A stretch of DNA of 64,000 nucleotides from CAVWDI01 sp963753725 (GCA_963753725.1 CAVWDI010000035.1:9490-73489), one strand, 5' to 3'; positions 9,810-20,769 are shown, counted from the first letter of the stretch. The notes: generated from the letters alone by a model not told the origin. Program-made: numbers and translations.

Positions 9810-10045
9810 TGTGGATAACCTGTGAAAATCTGTGGATAAGTCTGGAAATTTGTGGAGAACCTGCCTTCGAAAAGTAGATAATTTGTGCCTTCACACTTTG
9901 GTCCAATACTTTCACTTCTTATCAACTTTTTTCCCCGCCTGGTTTGTGGATATTTAAGCCTTCAGTACCCCCTGCATGTGCTTATATTATAGTGAGAGGA
10001 TCCCAGATATGCTGGTTTTATCGCATATCTTAGATTTTAACCACA
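9810..10045. other. cluster of DnaA-box-like 9-mers in AT-rich non-coding DNA (candidate origin)
   Basis: The 480-bp gap between 9632 and 10112 holds TGTGGATAA at 9810-9818 and 9831-9839 (perfect DnaA boxes, complement TTATCCACA), TGTGGAGAA at 9851-9859, TGTGGATAT at 9945-9953 and, in the opposite orientation, TTAACCACA at 10037-10045. The first three are in one orientation, 21 and 20 bp apart, i.e. on one face of the helix. The right part (10000-10110) is very AT-rich, as in an unwinding region. No dnaA or dnaN lies nearby in the window, so origin function is only a hypothesis. Confidence 0.5.
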
Positions 10046-10112
10046 TATCCCCAACCCCTACTATTACTACGACTTTAATTAACTACTTATATGTATAAAA
10101 TAAATAATTAGC

Positions 10113-11687
10113 TCATCCGTCTTCAAGGAGGAAATATTTATGTATAAGCGCTTGAAGATCTTTATCTGTGTGTTCACCTAGTAGTGTAAAGAAATCTTCG
10201 CCGGTAGCGATCTTTTGCGAAAATTTGCCTACATAGTCACCTATAAAAGCAAAGAAACTTTCGTCCCCGATCAAGGTGCGCAGGTCTTCCATGAAAATTG
10301 CCCCATTCAGGTAAACAGCGTCCCGGTATGCGCGGTATGCATTGGGCACGCCGTGCGGGTTATAGATGCTGTCATTCACCCAACCGCCAGGCTGGTAGAA
10401 ATTAATCCTGTAATTCCACCACCACACCAGCGCTCCGGGATAATAATTCTCGTAAAATAAACGCTCGCTGTAGGTGCACAACGCTTCGTCTAACCATGGT
10501 TCCAGGGCTTGATCGTTACCCACCATCGCATAAAACCACTGGTGCGCTGTTTCGTGGGCTGCGATGGCTGTCAGGTATTCTCCGGGGATATTTTTAGATA
10601 GGTTATAGAACGCGTTGCTCAGAAAATACATCCCATCGTATTCCATGCCGTCCAGGAAGTCCGCTTCTACAGCGCTGAGTATCTTACGCGGGTAAGGACC
10701 ATATATCTTTGAATAAAGTTCCACTGATTCAACTGTGGTTTTCAGCACGGATTTGCCGGCTGTCGCGTGTTGAGGGAAAGCATAGCTGTAAATAGTGATA
10801 TCGCCCAAGGTTTGCGTGAATACGCTGTACATATGGCTGACCGAGAAGGCGAAACCGCGCCCATTCTGGTGATTGTAATGGTGCCGCACACCGTCCCCTT
10901 CATCAACTGCGCTGGCCGCGATGACTAGATCATCACGTCCACCTGTCAGTGTTAAATCCACCTGGAAATCGGAAATTTCATATGCCAGATGTTCTCCATA
11001 GTAGCCGGCTTCATGCGCCAGCCATCCCTCCCCGGGGATATAGGGTGGAATAAAGGGGTACCAGTCCACCAGGTTGGTCTGGCGTTGTGTGTATCCAAAA
11101 GGTACCGGACGGAGATTAGGAGAAATTTCGGGAGAGGGTATATTAAGTTCGTAACTCAGGGAAAAACTGATTTCCTCACCCGGTTTTAAAGGTTCGGAAA
11201 GGGGGATTTTTAATTGAGCGTTTTCCAGCTTGTATCCCTGGATTGGTTCCCCACTGTCCCAGGTAATGCTGTTCAGTTTAAATACGTTTGGGTAATAATC
11301 TGGTTCTACCATCAGCAGCAGATCTGGAATTGGCTCCGGTGTGTTGTTAACAAAATGTATCCGCTCAGCTGTTGAAAGTTTATGATTATCGTAATCCAAT
11401 TCAGCGGTCAGAGTGTATTTGGTATTTTTATGGGCTGTTGGAACAGGAGTGTAGACGGGAGATGCCTGCAGCGCAGTAGGATCAATCAGATGCGTTGTGG
11501 GTGATAACACTGAAGTCGGGGGAGGTGTTTGAACTGCCCGCGTGCTGGTCAACAGGCTTGTTGTTTGTTTTACGTCTTCCGCGCTGCTCTCCGGGAGGGC
11601 ATCCTTATCCTGCGAGCAAGCGCTGATCATAATTAAAAAGATTATAGGAAATAAAAATAATCTTCTAAACGGTAAACGGAATATCAT
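10113..11687 (-). CDS. M1-family metallopeptidase, lipoprotein
   Basis: 524 residues. The N-terminus is a lipoprotein signal ending in MISAC, so the enzyme should be anchored outside the cytoplasmic membrane. A Thr/Pro-rich linker follows, then a beta-sandwich and the catalytic domain with the zinc motif AAHETAHQWFY and the downstream glutamate in EPWLDEALCTYSE (HExxH-x18-E), the M1/gluzincin arrangement. Shorter than the full aminopeptidase N but typical of Chloroflexota M1-like proteins. Likely a secreted aminopeptidase. No ribosome site is obvious before the ATG. Next gene upstream is the chelatase-like protein, 51 bases away. Confidence 0.85.
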   Translation of the reverse strand: MIFRLPFRRLFLFPIIFLIMISACSQDKDALPESSAEDVKQTTSLLTSTRAVQTPPPTSVLSPTTHLIDPTALQASPVYTPVPTAHKNTKYTLTAELDYDNHKLSTAERIHFVNNTPEPIPDLLLMVEPDYYPNVFKLNSITWDSGEPIQGYKLENAQLKIPLSEPLKPGEEISFSLSYELNIPSPEISPNLRPVPFGYTQRQTNLVDWYPFIPPYIPGEGWLAHEAGYYGEHLAYEISDFQVDLTLTGGRDDLVIAASAVDEGDGVRHHYNHQNGRGFAFSVSHMYSVFTQTLGDITIYSYAFPQHATAGKSVLKTTVESVELYSKIYGPYPRKILSAVEADFLDGMEYDGMYFLSNAFYNLSKNIPGEYLTAIAAHETAHQWFYAMVGNDQALEPWLDEALCTYSERLFYENYYPGALVWWWNYRINFYQPGGWVNDSIYNPHGVPNAYRAYRDAVYLNGAIFMEDLRTLIGDESFFAFIGDYVGKFSQKIATGEDFFTLLGEHTDKDLQALIHKYFLLEDG

Positions 11688-11738
11688 AAATCGAACCAGA
11701 TTAATTTGAACAGAGAATAAAATTGCTTGACGGCAAAC

Positions 11739-13783
11739 TCAAGCCGACATCTCTTCCTTGACCTTCTGGTACAGAGTTTCAGCTTTTAATTCGCTTAATG
11801 TGTAGCATGGCGCCTTGAGATGATCGGCCAGAGATTGAGCCAGGCCCTGGTCGAAGGCTGCATGTTCCATATTTATCACCACACTGCGAATTTCTTCCGC
11901 CGCGATCTGGTCTGCCAACCGGTTGGCTTCGTCCTGCGGTGAAAGGTTTCCCATTGAAACGTTTCCGGCGCCGTCGGTGAGCAGGATAATCAGCGGGTTT
12001 ATATCGGGGTGCAAGATGAGTTCTTTATGGATGACCTGGTGTGCGCTGTACAAGCCGGCCGAGAGCGGGGTCTTACCGCCGACCGGGATGTCTGCTAGGG
12101 CTCTTTTTGCCAGCTGGACCGAATTTGTGGGCGGCAGGATCAAAGTAGCCCGGTTCTTCTGAAAAACAACTAGCCCCACGCGGTCGCGTCTCTGGTAAGC
12201 GTCGGTTAATAATGAGAGTATAGCCCCTTTGGTGGCTGACATTCGTTCAGCAACCGCCATTGACCAGGAAGCGTCCACTACAAAAAGGATCAGGTTTGCG
12301 GTCTTCTTGACCCGGATCTTGCGTTGAAAATCGCTGGATTGGATTGCAAAGGCAAGCCGTTTGCGTTGTTCAACGCGTTCTTTCTGGTATGGAGCGGCTG
12401 CCCGCAGCGTAGCATCGAAAGCGAGGTCGTAAGTTTTTCCGCCGGCAGGGCGCGCCTGTATATAGCGTCCGCTTTTGCGTTCTGTACGCGAACGGGAACG
12501 CTTCCCGCCCTGCCGGCGCGTAATTCGATCTAATGGATTATCTAAATTGCGCGGGGTGAACGATTGGCCAATATTTACTTTTTCACCCCCCTCCCACCAA
12601 TTGGCGCTCATCGTGTCGAAGACTTTTTGTGGAGCAGGTTCTGCTGGAGATTGCTGGGTATCCTCAGCCTGAATCTCTGATGTTACCGAACTTTTTTTTT
12701 ATCCGTCTGTTCGTCTTCGCCCATGACCGGTTCAGGTTCGCCTTCGCTGGAGGTGGCGCCTTCCAACTGTTCGATTCTTTCCTGCAGGTCTTCCATCGTA
12801 ATTTCTGCCTGGTGGAAAGGTCCGCGTTTGATACGGTGAGGTAACGCCAATTCGGCAGCCAGGACAATATCGCGGTCTGATATCTCAGTTCTTCCTTCAA
12901 AGGCGGCGTGGGCGCGTGCAGTTTTTAAAATTACCAGGTCAGCCCGGTGTCCATCCACATTCAGCGAGGAGGTTAACCCAGCGATAGAAAGTAAATCCCG
13001 GTTCGAATAGGTTACCTGGTCAACTAGCAGGCGCGCCTGTTCTATTTTATGAGAGAGTTCACCCTCACTTTCAGACCACTGCTGGCGGAATTCCTCCGAG
13101 TTGGTTTCAAAGTTCAGGTTTCTCTGCATAATCGCAACCCGGTCTCTTGCATTCTGAATGCCATGGATTTCGACCGATAATGCGAAGCGGTCCAACAATT
13201 GTGGGCGCAGGTCGCCTTCTTCCGGGTTCATCGTTCCTACCAGGATAAACCGGGCCGGGTGTGAAAAGGATATACTCTCGCGCTCAACAATATTTACACC
13301 CATAGCAGCCAAATCCAGCAGCAGGTCCACAACATGGTCGTCGAGCAGGTTCACTTCATCGATATAAAGTAATCCCCGGTTAGCGGCAGCCAAAACGCCA
13401 GGCTCAAAATGGCGTTCGCCTTCTTGAATCGCTTTTTCGATGTCTAACGTGCCCACAACCCGGTCTTCCGTGGCGGAGACCGGTAAATCCACAAATTGGA
13501 TCTGGCGCTTGACGGTCTCCAATTCACTGCTGTCAACTTTTTGTTCTTTCACCCAATCTGACCATGTGTTGGGTGAGTTTGGGTCGTCGTTGAATGGTGA
13601 ATCGGCAAAAACTTCAATTTCTGGCAGCAGGGCCGCCATGGCGCGTGCCGCGGTTGATTTTGCAGTCCCTCGTTCTCCGCGGATCAAAACGCCCCCGATG
13701 CGCGGGTCAACAGCGTTCAAAACCAGGGAGCGCCTCATTCGTTCTTGGCCGACAATTGCAGTAAATGGATAAACTGGAAGCAT
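11739..13783 (-). CDS. fused ChlI/ChlD-type AAA+/vWA chelatase-like protein, frameshifted
   Basis: Reconstructed as about 681 residues. The N-terminal part (from MLPVYPFTAIVGQERMRRSL) is the AAA+ ATPase of magnesium-chelatase type: Walker A IRGERGTAKST, GLLYIDEVNLLDDHVVD, GTMNPEEGDLRPQLLDRF. The C-terminal part is a ChlD-like von Willebrand A domain (FVVDASWSMA, metal-site region LLTDGAGN). They are joined by an acidic/Pro linker once one A is added to an A9 run near 12700; without it the frame ends at TDKKKVR. Such fusions are annotated as putative cobalt/magnesium chelatase D-type proteins; with no other tetrapyrrole genes here, the target metal and macrocycle are unknown. The ATG at 13783 follows GAGGAAA and is preferred over the TTG at 13795. 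Confidence 0.8.
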
Positions 13784-13831
13784 AAATTTCCTCAAAAAAT
13801 AATTAAAATCAGGGGAATACTCGCCTGAAAG

Positions 13832-13856
13832 ATATGCTCATTAGCATATTTTTTTT
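13832..13856 (+). terminator. hairpin with T-run upstream of S1
   Basis: ATATGCT-CATT-AGCATAT followed by eight T on the plus strand. It is a textbook intrinsic terminator in shape, yet it lies between two divergent genes, upstream of the S1 promoter, and antisense to the leader of the chelatase gene. It may block antisense transcription. Confidence 0.6.
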
Positions 13857-13890
13857 CGCATAAGCGGTAATTCTAATCTTATCACAAAGG

Positions 13891-13919
13891 TTGTCAAGTT
13901 GTATGTTCACCTTTATAAT
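13891..13919 (+). promoter_or_regulatory. promoter of the S1 gene
   Basis: TTGTCA (13891-13896), 17-base spacer, TATAAT (13914-13919). Predicted start near 13926, giving a leader of about 34 bases before the ATG at 13960. Confidence 0.75.
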
Positions 13920-13959
13920 ACCTCTCACAAATTTCCCGTATATTGGAGCTGTTTATCAA

Positions 13960-16054
13960 ATGGAGCAGAACGAAGATGCCGTAGAGCAGAAAGAGAGTGA
14001 GAACAACCAGACGATTGAGACAATAGAAACCGAGGAGAATGTAAAAGATAGTGCCTCCATGGAATCGCTCTTGAGCGAAGAGGGGCTTGGACTGGATTTT
14101 CCATCCCAGGGAGAAATACGTCAAGGAATTATCGCCACCATTCGAGAGAATGAAATCCTTATCAGTATTGGAACCAAGTCAGAAGGCATATTATCCGGAA
14201 GGGAATTCGAACAAATTCCCGAAGAAGAAAGAGCCGCATTCGAGGTTGGACAAGAACTACCGGTTTACGTCGTCGCCCCCGAAGATCAAAATGGCAATGT
14301 AATCTTATCGTATTCGCGCGCCCGCGAGGAGCAGGATTGGGTCCTTGTGGCACAGTTGCGCGAAGACAATAAATCGTACGATAGCGTTGTTATTGGATAC
14401 AACAAGGGCGGGTTGATTGTACCCATTGGCCGGCTGCGCGGATTTGTGCCTGCCTCACAGGTGAGCGTATTAAGGCGCATGTCTTTTACTGGCGAAACGC
14501 CGGAACAGCGCTGGGGGACTCTGGTCGATGAGCCAATTAAGGTTAGCGTGATTGAGATGGATCGTGAACGCCGTCGTTTGATCCTTTCAGAACGGGTAGC
14601 CTTAAACGAAACGCGCGAATCCCTCAAAGACAGGTTGCTGGACGAATTGGCAGAAGGTGTAGTCCGCACAGGTCGTGTTACCAGCCTGGCGGAATTTGGA
14701 GCCTTTGTAAACATCGAAGGCGCCGATGGTTTGGTGCACCTGTCCGAGATATCCTGGGACCGTATTCAACATCCCAACGAGGTGTTGGAGATTGGCCAGG
14801 AAGTCGAAGTTAAAAGTAATCAGCGTTGATCACGACCGAAAACGCATTGGGCTGTCCATCCGGCAGCTTCAGGACGATCCGTGGAAACAGAAGGTCTCTC
14901 ACCTGCGGGACGGGTCATTGGTGGAAGGCACCATTACCCACCTGACCAAGTTTGGCGCTTTTGCAAAAATTGGCGAGGATTTAGAAGGCTTAATCCATGT
15001 ATCCGAGTTGAGCGAACAGCGCATCGCCCATCCCAAAGAAGTTGTCCACGAAGGTGATGTGGTCACGTTACGGGTTATTCGTATCGACACCGAACGCCGC
15101 CGAATTGGGTTGAGTCTGCGCAAAGTCAATTCGCCTGCCTACGCTGACCTGGACTGGAAAATGGCGCTTGCCGATGAAGTTGATAGAGCTCAAGAAGATG
15201 AAGCCGAAGTTGAGCTTGATGCAGAACTTGTAGAAGTGGTAGAAGAAGTTGAAACTCCAGAAGAAACTGAAGAAGCTGTAGCAGAAGTTGAAGGTGAGCT
15301 TGAAGAAGCTGTTGCAGAAGTTGAAGAAGAACTTGAAGCTGAGTTAGATGAATCCGAAGAAGATGCTGAAGAAGTTGTAGCCGAAGTCGAGGCTGAGCTT
15401 GAGGCTGAACTGGAAGAAGCCGAAGAAGAGGCTGAAGAAGCTGTTGCAGAAGTCGAGTCTGAACTTGAATCTGAGCTTGAAGAAGCGGAAGAAGAAGCTG
15501 AAGAAGCTGTAGCCGAAGCCGAGGCTGAACTTGAAGTTGAGTTGGAAGAAGCCGAAGAAGAACTTGAAGAAGCCGCAGCAGAAGTTGAAGCCGAGCTTGA
15601 AACTGAACTTGAAGGTGCTGAACTTGAAGAAGCTGTTTCTGAAGTAGAAGAAGAGCTTGAAGAGATAGAAGAAGAACTTGAAGAAGCTGTTGTAGAAGCT
15701 GAAGAAGAGCTTGAAGCTGAGTTGGAAGAAGCTGAGGATGAAGCTGAAGAAGCAGTAGCCCAGGTCGAAGCTGAGCTTGAAGCTGAGCTCGAGGAGGCTG
15801 AAGAAGAGGCCGAAGAAGCTGTAGCAGAAGTTGAAGAAGAGTTAGAAGCTGAATTGATAGAAGCTGAGGATGAAGCTGAAGAAGCAGTAGCCGAGGTCGA
15901 AGCTGAGCTTGAAAATGAACTCGAGGACGCTGAAGAAGAGACCGAAGAAGCTGTAGCAGAAGCTGATGAAGAGCTAGAAGCTGAGTTGGAAAAAGCTGAA
16001 GAAGAAGTAGTAGAAGAAGCAGCAGAAGAAGAGCTTGAGAGCGAGGCTGAATAG
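13960..16054 (+). CDS. rpsA: 30S ribosomal protein S1-like, long acidic repeat tail, frameshifted
   Basis: About 697 residues. An acidic start (MEQNEDAVEQKESEN) is followed by four S1 RNA-binding repeats, e.g. RTGRVTSLAEFGAFVNIEG and EGTITHLTKFGAFAKIGEDL. S1 helps the ribosome bind mRNA leaders. The frame breaks inside the third repeat near 14815: deleting one A (GTTAAAAGT to GTTAAAGT) gives VEVKVISVDHDRKRIGLS. The last about 290 residues (from ~15180) are Glu/Ala/Val repeats with a period near 22 residues (EAELEEAEEEAEEAVAEVE-like), probably a long charged helix. ATG chosen because it follows TTGGAG and lies downstream of the promoter; an upstream in-frame ATG (13903) falls inside the promoter. 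Confidence 0.88.
15250..16040 (+). repeat. coding tandem repeat, acidic, about 66-bp period
   Basis: The 3' part of the S1 gene consists of about a dozen diverged units of roughly 66 bases (22 codons), almost all GAA/GAG, GCT/GCA and GTT codons. The repeats are imperfect, and shorter and longer units occur, as expected for slippage-prone DNA. Confidence 0.8.
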
Positions 16055-16563
16055 TTTTATCTGAGAGTAAATCTCAAACAATCACGACTTACTTCTCAAT
16101 TTCCCTGTTTGGATGATGGTTTATTTTATATACACCTAATCCAAACAGTTTTTTTAAAAATTTTTACAGCGTAAGATCGAAATCTTAGAAAAAGACATTC
16201 AATTCTACTTACCTCTGGCAGTTTTATGAACTTTTTCACCCTACTGCCCCCATAAATTAACAGCAGCTAATTTAAAACCATCCATTGAATAAGAGTTCTG
16301 TTAACTTATTGGATATATGCGTCAAAAATTAGAGCTCTTTAGATAAACTTTGGTAGAATCAAATTAGATGTAATTTGTTAGATTACGATCAAACATCGTT
16401 CAGGTATCTCGAAGAACGAATTCTGGTCATGATCAGCAAAATTGGCAGAATATAATCAATAATCCTGCTTGGTAGGATTATTGCTGGAAAAAATTTTTAC
16501 ATTTTATTCGTCTAAGAGTTAATAAGTAAAATTCTGGTACTACTTATCATTAGGAGGGGTACC
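16055..16563. other. intergenic region before clpC
   Basis: 509 bp, AT-rich. A 9-bp stem (AATAATCCT / AGGATTATT, loop GCTTGGT) lies at 16458-16482, not followed by a clean T-run. No promoter hexamer pair is convincing. A strong AGGAGGGG ribosome site precedes clpC. No gene seen. Confidence 0.5.
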
Positions 16564-19061
16564 ATGACAGGTATGGAAAGATTTACACAAAGAGCGCGCA
16601 GAGTCCTCAGCCTGGCTCACCAGGAGGCGGAACGTATGCGCCATCACCATATAGGCACAGAGCATTTGTTGTTAGGATTGATCCGCGAAGAAGGCGGTGT
16701 CGCTGGCCGGGTGCTGCGTGAACTGGGTCTTGAAGTTGACCGCGTCGAAGAGATCATCGAACGCATAACGGGTACCGGTCAATATCAGGGCGGAAAGCTG
16801 GAACTTTCGCCTGGTATGCAGCAGGTCCTGGAATTAGCGGTTGAAGAAGCCCGCAAAATGGGGCACCATTACATCGGGACAGAACACCTGCTTTTAGGTT
16901 TGGTTGCCTACGATGAAGGCATCGCCATCGATGTTCTGCGCAAAATGGGTATTACCTCGGAGCAAATCCGCCGCCAAACTCGCCGCGTTCTGCAGGAAAG
17001 CAGTACATCCCGGCGTACCACCAGCCGGGAACAGAAAGCCGCTCGCACTGAAAAGAGCAAAGGCAAGACTCCCATGGTGGACCAGCTGGCGACAGACCTG
17101 ACCAGCTTAGCCGAAGAAGGTAAATTAGACCCGGTAATCGGCCGCGTTATGGAAATCGAACGCGTGATCCAGATATTGGCTCGCCGCACGAAAAACAACC
17201 CGGCCTTAATTGGTGAACCGGGCGTTGGAAAGACCGCCATTGTGGAGGGCCTCGCTCAGCGCATAATTTCCGGCGATGTCCCGGCGCTGCTGCTTGACAA
17301 GCGTGTGCTGCAGCTGGACGTTGGTTCGCTCGTGGCAGGCACCATGTACCGAGGCCAGTTTGAAGAACGACTTAAACGAGTCATCGATGAGTTAAAAGCC
17401 TCCGGTTCGATTTTATTCATCGACGAGGTGCATATGTTGGTCGGTGCAGGCGCGGCCGGGTCATCAGTGGATGCTGCCAATATCCTCAAGCCGGCCCTTT
17501 CCGCGGTGAACTGCAGGTGATTGGCGCAACCACAGTCGACGAATATCGTAAACATATCGAAAGCGATGCCGCCCTGGAACGCCGCTTCCAACCGGTGATG
17601 GTCGAGGAGCCCAGCGTCGACGAGACCATCGATATCCTGTACGGCGTACGCAGCGCGTACGAAGATCACCACCGTTTGTCGATATCCGATGAAGCCATTG
17701 ATGCCGCCGCCCACTTATCCTCCAGGTATGTCACAGAGCGTTTCTTGCCCGACAAAGCCATCGATTTGATTGACGAATCAGGCTCCAGGGTGCGCATGTA
17801 TAAGAGCCCAGCAGCCAAACAGGCCAAGCAGTTGATGACCGAACTGCGTGAAGTCCGCAAGGATCATACAACCGCCAATGAAGAAGGGCGCACTGAAGAT
17901 GCCCAGGATTATTTGCTTCGCCAGGAGGCGATCGAAAAGAAACTGGAAAGTTTGCGTACCGGCTGGGACCGGGCTTCCAGTCCTATAGTGACCGCCGAGG
18001 ATATTGCAGAGGTCGTCTCAATGTGGACTGGTGTACCGGTTATGCAGATCGCGCAGGAGGAATCTCAACGCCTGCTGGAAATGGAAGACGAATTGCGCAA
18101 GCATATCATCGGTCAGGAAGAAGCTATAGAGGCTATTTCGAAAGCAGTCCGGCGTGCACGAGCAGGTTTGAAAGACCCGCGTCGCCCGATTGGCTCTTTC
18201 ATCTTCCTGGGACCTACTGGTGTAGGTAAGACCGAATTGACCAAAGCGCTGGCGCGCTTCATGTTCGGCAGCGAAGATGCGCTGGTTCAGCTGGATATGT
18301 CCGAGTTTATGGAACGCCATTCTGTCAGCAGGCTGGTTGGCGCGCCTCCGGGATATGTTGGTTACGAAGAAGCCGGCCAGCTCACAGAAGCCCTGCGCCG
18401 CAAACCGTATTCGATTGTCGTGTTTGACGAAGTGGAAAAAGCGCATCCCGAAGCCCATAATATGCTGCTGCAGATTATGGAAGAAGGACAGCTTTCGGAT
18501 GCCAAAGGCCGCAAGGTTGATTTCCGCAACGCCATTATTGTGATGACCTCCAATGTGGGTGCGGATGTAATCCGGCGTCAGACCTCAATCGGGTTTGAAA
18601 TGGAAGGTGATAAAGCTTTCGAAGAGCAGCAGGAATACGACGAGATGCGTAAGAAGTTGATGGGTTCGTTGAAGAAAGTATTTCGCCCCGAGTTTATCAA
18701 CCGTGTAGATAACGTGATCGTTTTTCGTGCACTGAACAAAGATGACATTACCCAGATCGTAGATTTGGAACTGGACAAGGTCTCTGATCGCCTGGAAGAG
18801 CACGAGATCGAATTGGTTGCTACACCAGCAGCTTTAGAAAAACTGGCCGATCTGGGGTACGATCCTGAGATGGGCGCCCGCCCGCTGCGCCGGGTCATCC
18901 AGCAGAAGGTGGAAGACCACCTTTCGGATAAGCTCCTGGCTGGTGATTTTGAAGACTGCCAGACGATCGAAGTCGATGTTGAAGACGACGAAATCGTGCT
19001 GCGCAGTATCGAAGTCGAAGAGATCGACCAACCCGATCCAGAAGCCGTTCCCGCTGGGTGA
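16564..19061 (+). CDS. clpC: ATP-dependent Clp protease ATPase subunit ClpC, frameshifted
   Basis: About 832 residues: N domain with two Clp-N repeats (FTQRARRVLSLAHQEAERM, GTEHLLLGLI twice), first AAA+ module (Walker A GEPGVGKTA; LFIDEVHMLVGAG), a short middle domain, and second AAA+ module (GPTGVGKTE, VVFDEVEKAHPEA). A ClpP-docking loop of the IGF type (TSIGFEM) near 18590 marks it as ClpC rather than ClpB. It unfolds proteins for ClpP. The frame breaks near 17500; adding one C (TTTCCGCGG to TTTCCCGCGG) gives PALSRGELQVIGATTVDEY. The second half then reads through to 19061. Confidence 0.93.
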
Positions 19062-19104
19062 TGTTGAGTAAATAATCCCAATTATCTCCACAATATAAGT
19101 ATTG

Positions 19105-19137
19105 AAGGACTGTCCTCTATTTTGGACAGTCCTTTTT
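19105..19137 (+). terminator. intrinsic terminator of clpC
   Basis: Perfect 11-bp stem AAGGACTGTCC / GGACAGTCCTT with an 8-base loop and T-run, 44 bases after the clpC stop. Confidence 0.85.
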
Positions 19138-19326
19138 AGTTCTGGAGATAAGTTTGGCTAAATAGAATCAAAAAGATTGTCATCCCGACTAGGGCATCAA
19201 ATCTAGCATGATATTTGTCGACGCAGGCCTGTCCTGAACTCGTGAAGGATCGACAATCGGCTGAAAGCTCCTATGGGTAGACTGAAGTCTACCAGAGGTC
19301 CTTTATATTCCGAAAAACCCCGACTG

Positions 19327-19341
19327 CTTTATAATAGTCTC
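19327..19341 (+). promoter_or_regulatory. -10 element placed for leaderless radA
   Basis: TATAAT at 19330-19335 ends 6 bases before the radA ATG at 19342, so transcription should begin at or next to the A of the start codon. No ribosome site is seen. Confidence 0.6.
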
Positions 19342-20769
19342 ATGCCAAAAGATCGTTCTCAATACGTTTGCCAGCAGTGCGGCCGCACCAGCCCGCGCCA
19401 GATGGGGCGCTGCCCGGGCTGCGGCGAATGGAACAGTATGGTGGAGGAAGTAGTCCAGGTTTCAAAAGCGCCCGCCCGCAAACATGCTGACCGCGGTTTT
19501 GGACCGCGCTCTGCGGCGCGCAGGCTGTCCGAGGTCAGCGGTGATGTCGATGAACGTATATTTACCAGGATCGACGAATTGAGTCGTGTGCTCGGGGGAG
19601 GGGTGGTGCCCGGCTCGGTAGTGTTGATCGGCGGCGATCCGGGTATCGGCAAGTCCACCCTGCTGCTTCAGCTCAGCATGGATTTAGGTCGTGATACGCG
19701 CGTACTGTATGTCTCGGGCGAGGAGAGCGAGCGCCAGATAAAGATGCGCGCTCAGCGCTTATCTGGTTTTGAAAATGAGACAGACCCAAACAACGCCCAA
19801 GGAACAGCTGCCCTTCCGGACGATTTATTCCTGGTTACCGAGACCAGCCTGCCGCTGATCTTGGAGCACGTGTCCGAGGTTAAACCCGGGATTCTGGTCG
19901 TTGATTCGGTGCAGACCACTTATTTACCGCAGCTTAAATCGTCAGCCGGTTCGGTGACCCAGGTGCGCGAGACCGCCTCCCGCCTGCGAGAACTGGCCAA
20001 ATCATCCGGGATGGCGGTATTTTTAATCGGACACGTCACCAAAGAAGGCGCTATCGCAGGACCGAAGGTCTTGGAACATATTGTGGATACCGTGCTTTAC
20101 CTGGAGGGGGACCGCTACCAATCCTATCGTTTGCTGCGCTGTAATAAGAACCGCTTCGGCGCCACTTCGGAGGTGGGTGTATTTGAGATGCGCGAGCGTG
20201 GAATGGTGGAAGTTCGCAACCCTTCGGAAGCATTTTTAGCCGAACGTATGGTGGACGCCCCCGGTTCCGCTATCGCGGTGACCATGGAAGGCACCCGCCC
20301 GCTGTTGGTTGAGATCCAGGGATTAACCAGCCCCACCTCTTTTGGCAACCCGCGCCGCACGACCAATGGTTTGGATTTTAACCGCCTGCTGCTCACCGCA
20401 GCCGTGCTCACCCGCCGGGTAGGACTGCGTTTGTCCGACCAGGATGTGTTTGTTAATGTGGTCGGCGGTCTATCGATCAACGAGCCGGCTGCTGACCTGG
20501 CGGTTGCCGCAGCCATCGCATCATCTATGCGTAACATCCCTGTGCGGGCAGACATGGTGCTTTTAGGTGAATTGGGACTCTCCGGCGAACTGCGCACAGT
20601 ACGCCAGACAGCCGCCCGGCTGAACGAAGCCAAACGTCTGGGCTTTACCTCGGCTGTCGTACCGCGCCGCCTGCGGGTAAGCCAGCCCTGGCCGGATGGG
20701 ATCGAAGTGCTGGAAGCGCGCTCCCTTTCCCAGGCCCTGAAATTCGCATTATTGGGAGAAAAGACATAA
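19342..20769 (+). CDS. radA: DNA repair protein RadA
   Basis: 475 residues. RadA is a RecA-related, Lon-domain-containing helicase-like factor in recombination. Visible: N-terminal C4 zinc finger (YVCQQCGRTSPRQMGRCPGCG), Walker A GGDPGIGKST, the RadA-specific KNRFG motif (CNKNRFGATSEVGVFEM), and the C-terminal Lon-like domain (VNVVGGLSINEPAADLAVA). The ATG at 19342 starts exactly at the family's usual N-terminus; a frame extension upstream to 19273 has no support. Probably translated from a leaderless mRNA. Confidence 0.95.
   Translation: MPKDRSQYVCQQCGRTSPRQMGRCPGCGEWNSMVEEVVQVSKAPARKHADRGFGPRSAARRLSEVSGDVDERIFTRIDELSRVLGGGVVPGSVVLIGGDPGIGKSTLLLQLSMDLGRDTRVLYVSGEESERQIKMRAQRLSGFENETDPNNAQGTAALPDDLFLVTETSLPLILEHVSEVKPGILVVDSVQTTYLPQLKSSAGSVTQVRETASRLRELAKSSGMAVFLIGHVTKEGAIAGPKVLEHIVDTVLYLEGDRYQSYRLLRCNKNRFGATSEVGVFEMRERGMVEVRNPSEAFLAERMVDAPGSAIAVTMEGTRPLLVEIQGLTSPTSFGNPRRTTNGLDFNRLLLTAAVLTRRVGLRLSDQDVFVNVVGGLSINEPAADLAVAAAIASSMRNIPVRADMVLLGELGLSGELRTVRQTAARLNEAKRLGFTSAVVPRRLRVSQPWPDGIEVLEARSLSQALKFALLGEKT

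Noticed and set aside
13891..13959. Longer N-terminus for the S1 protein
   Set aside because: The extension falls over the TTGTCA/TATAAT promoter and lacks a ribosome site; the ATG at 13960 fits better.
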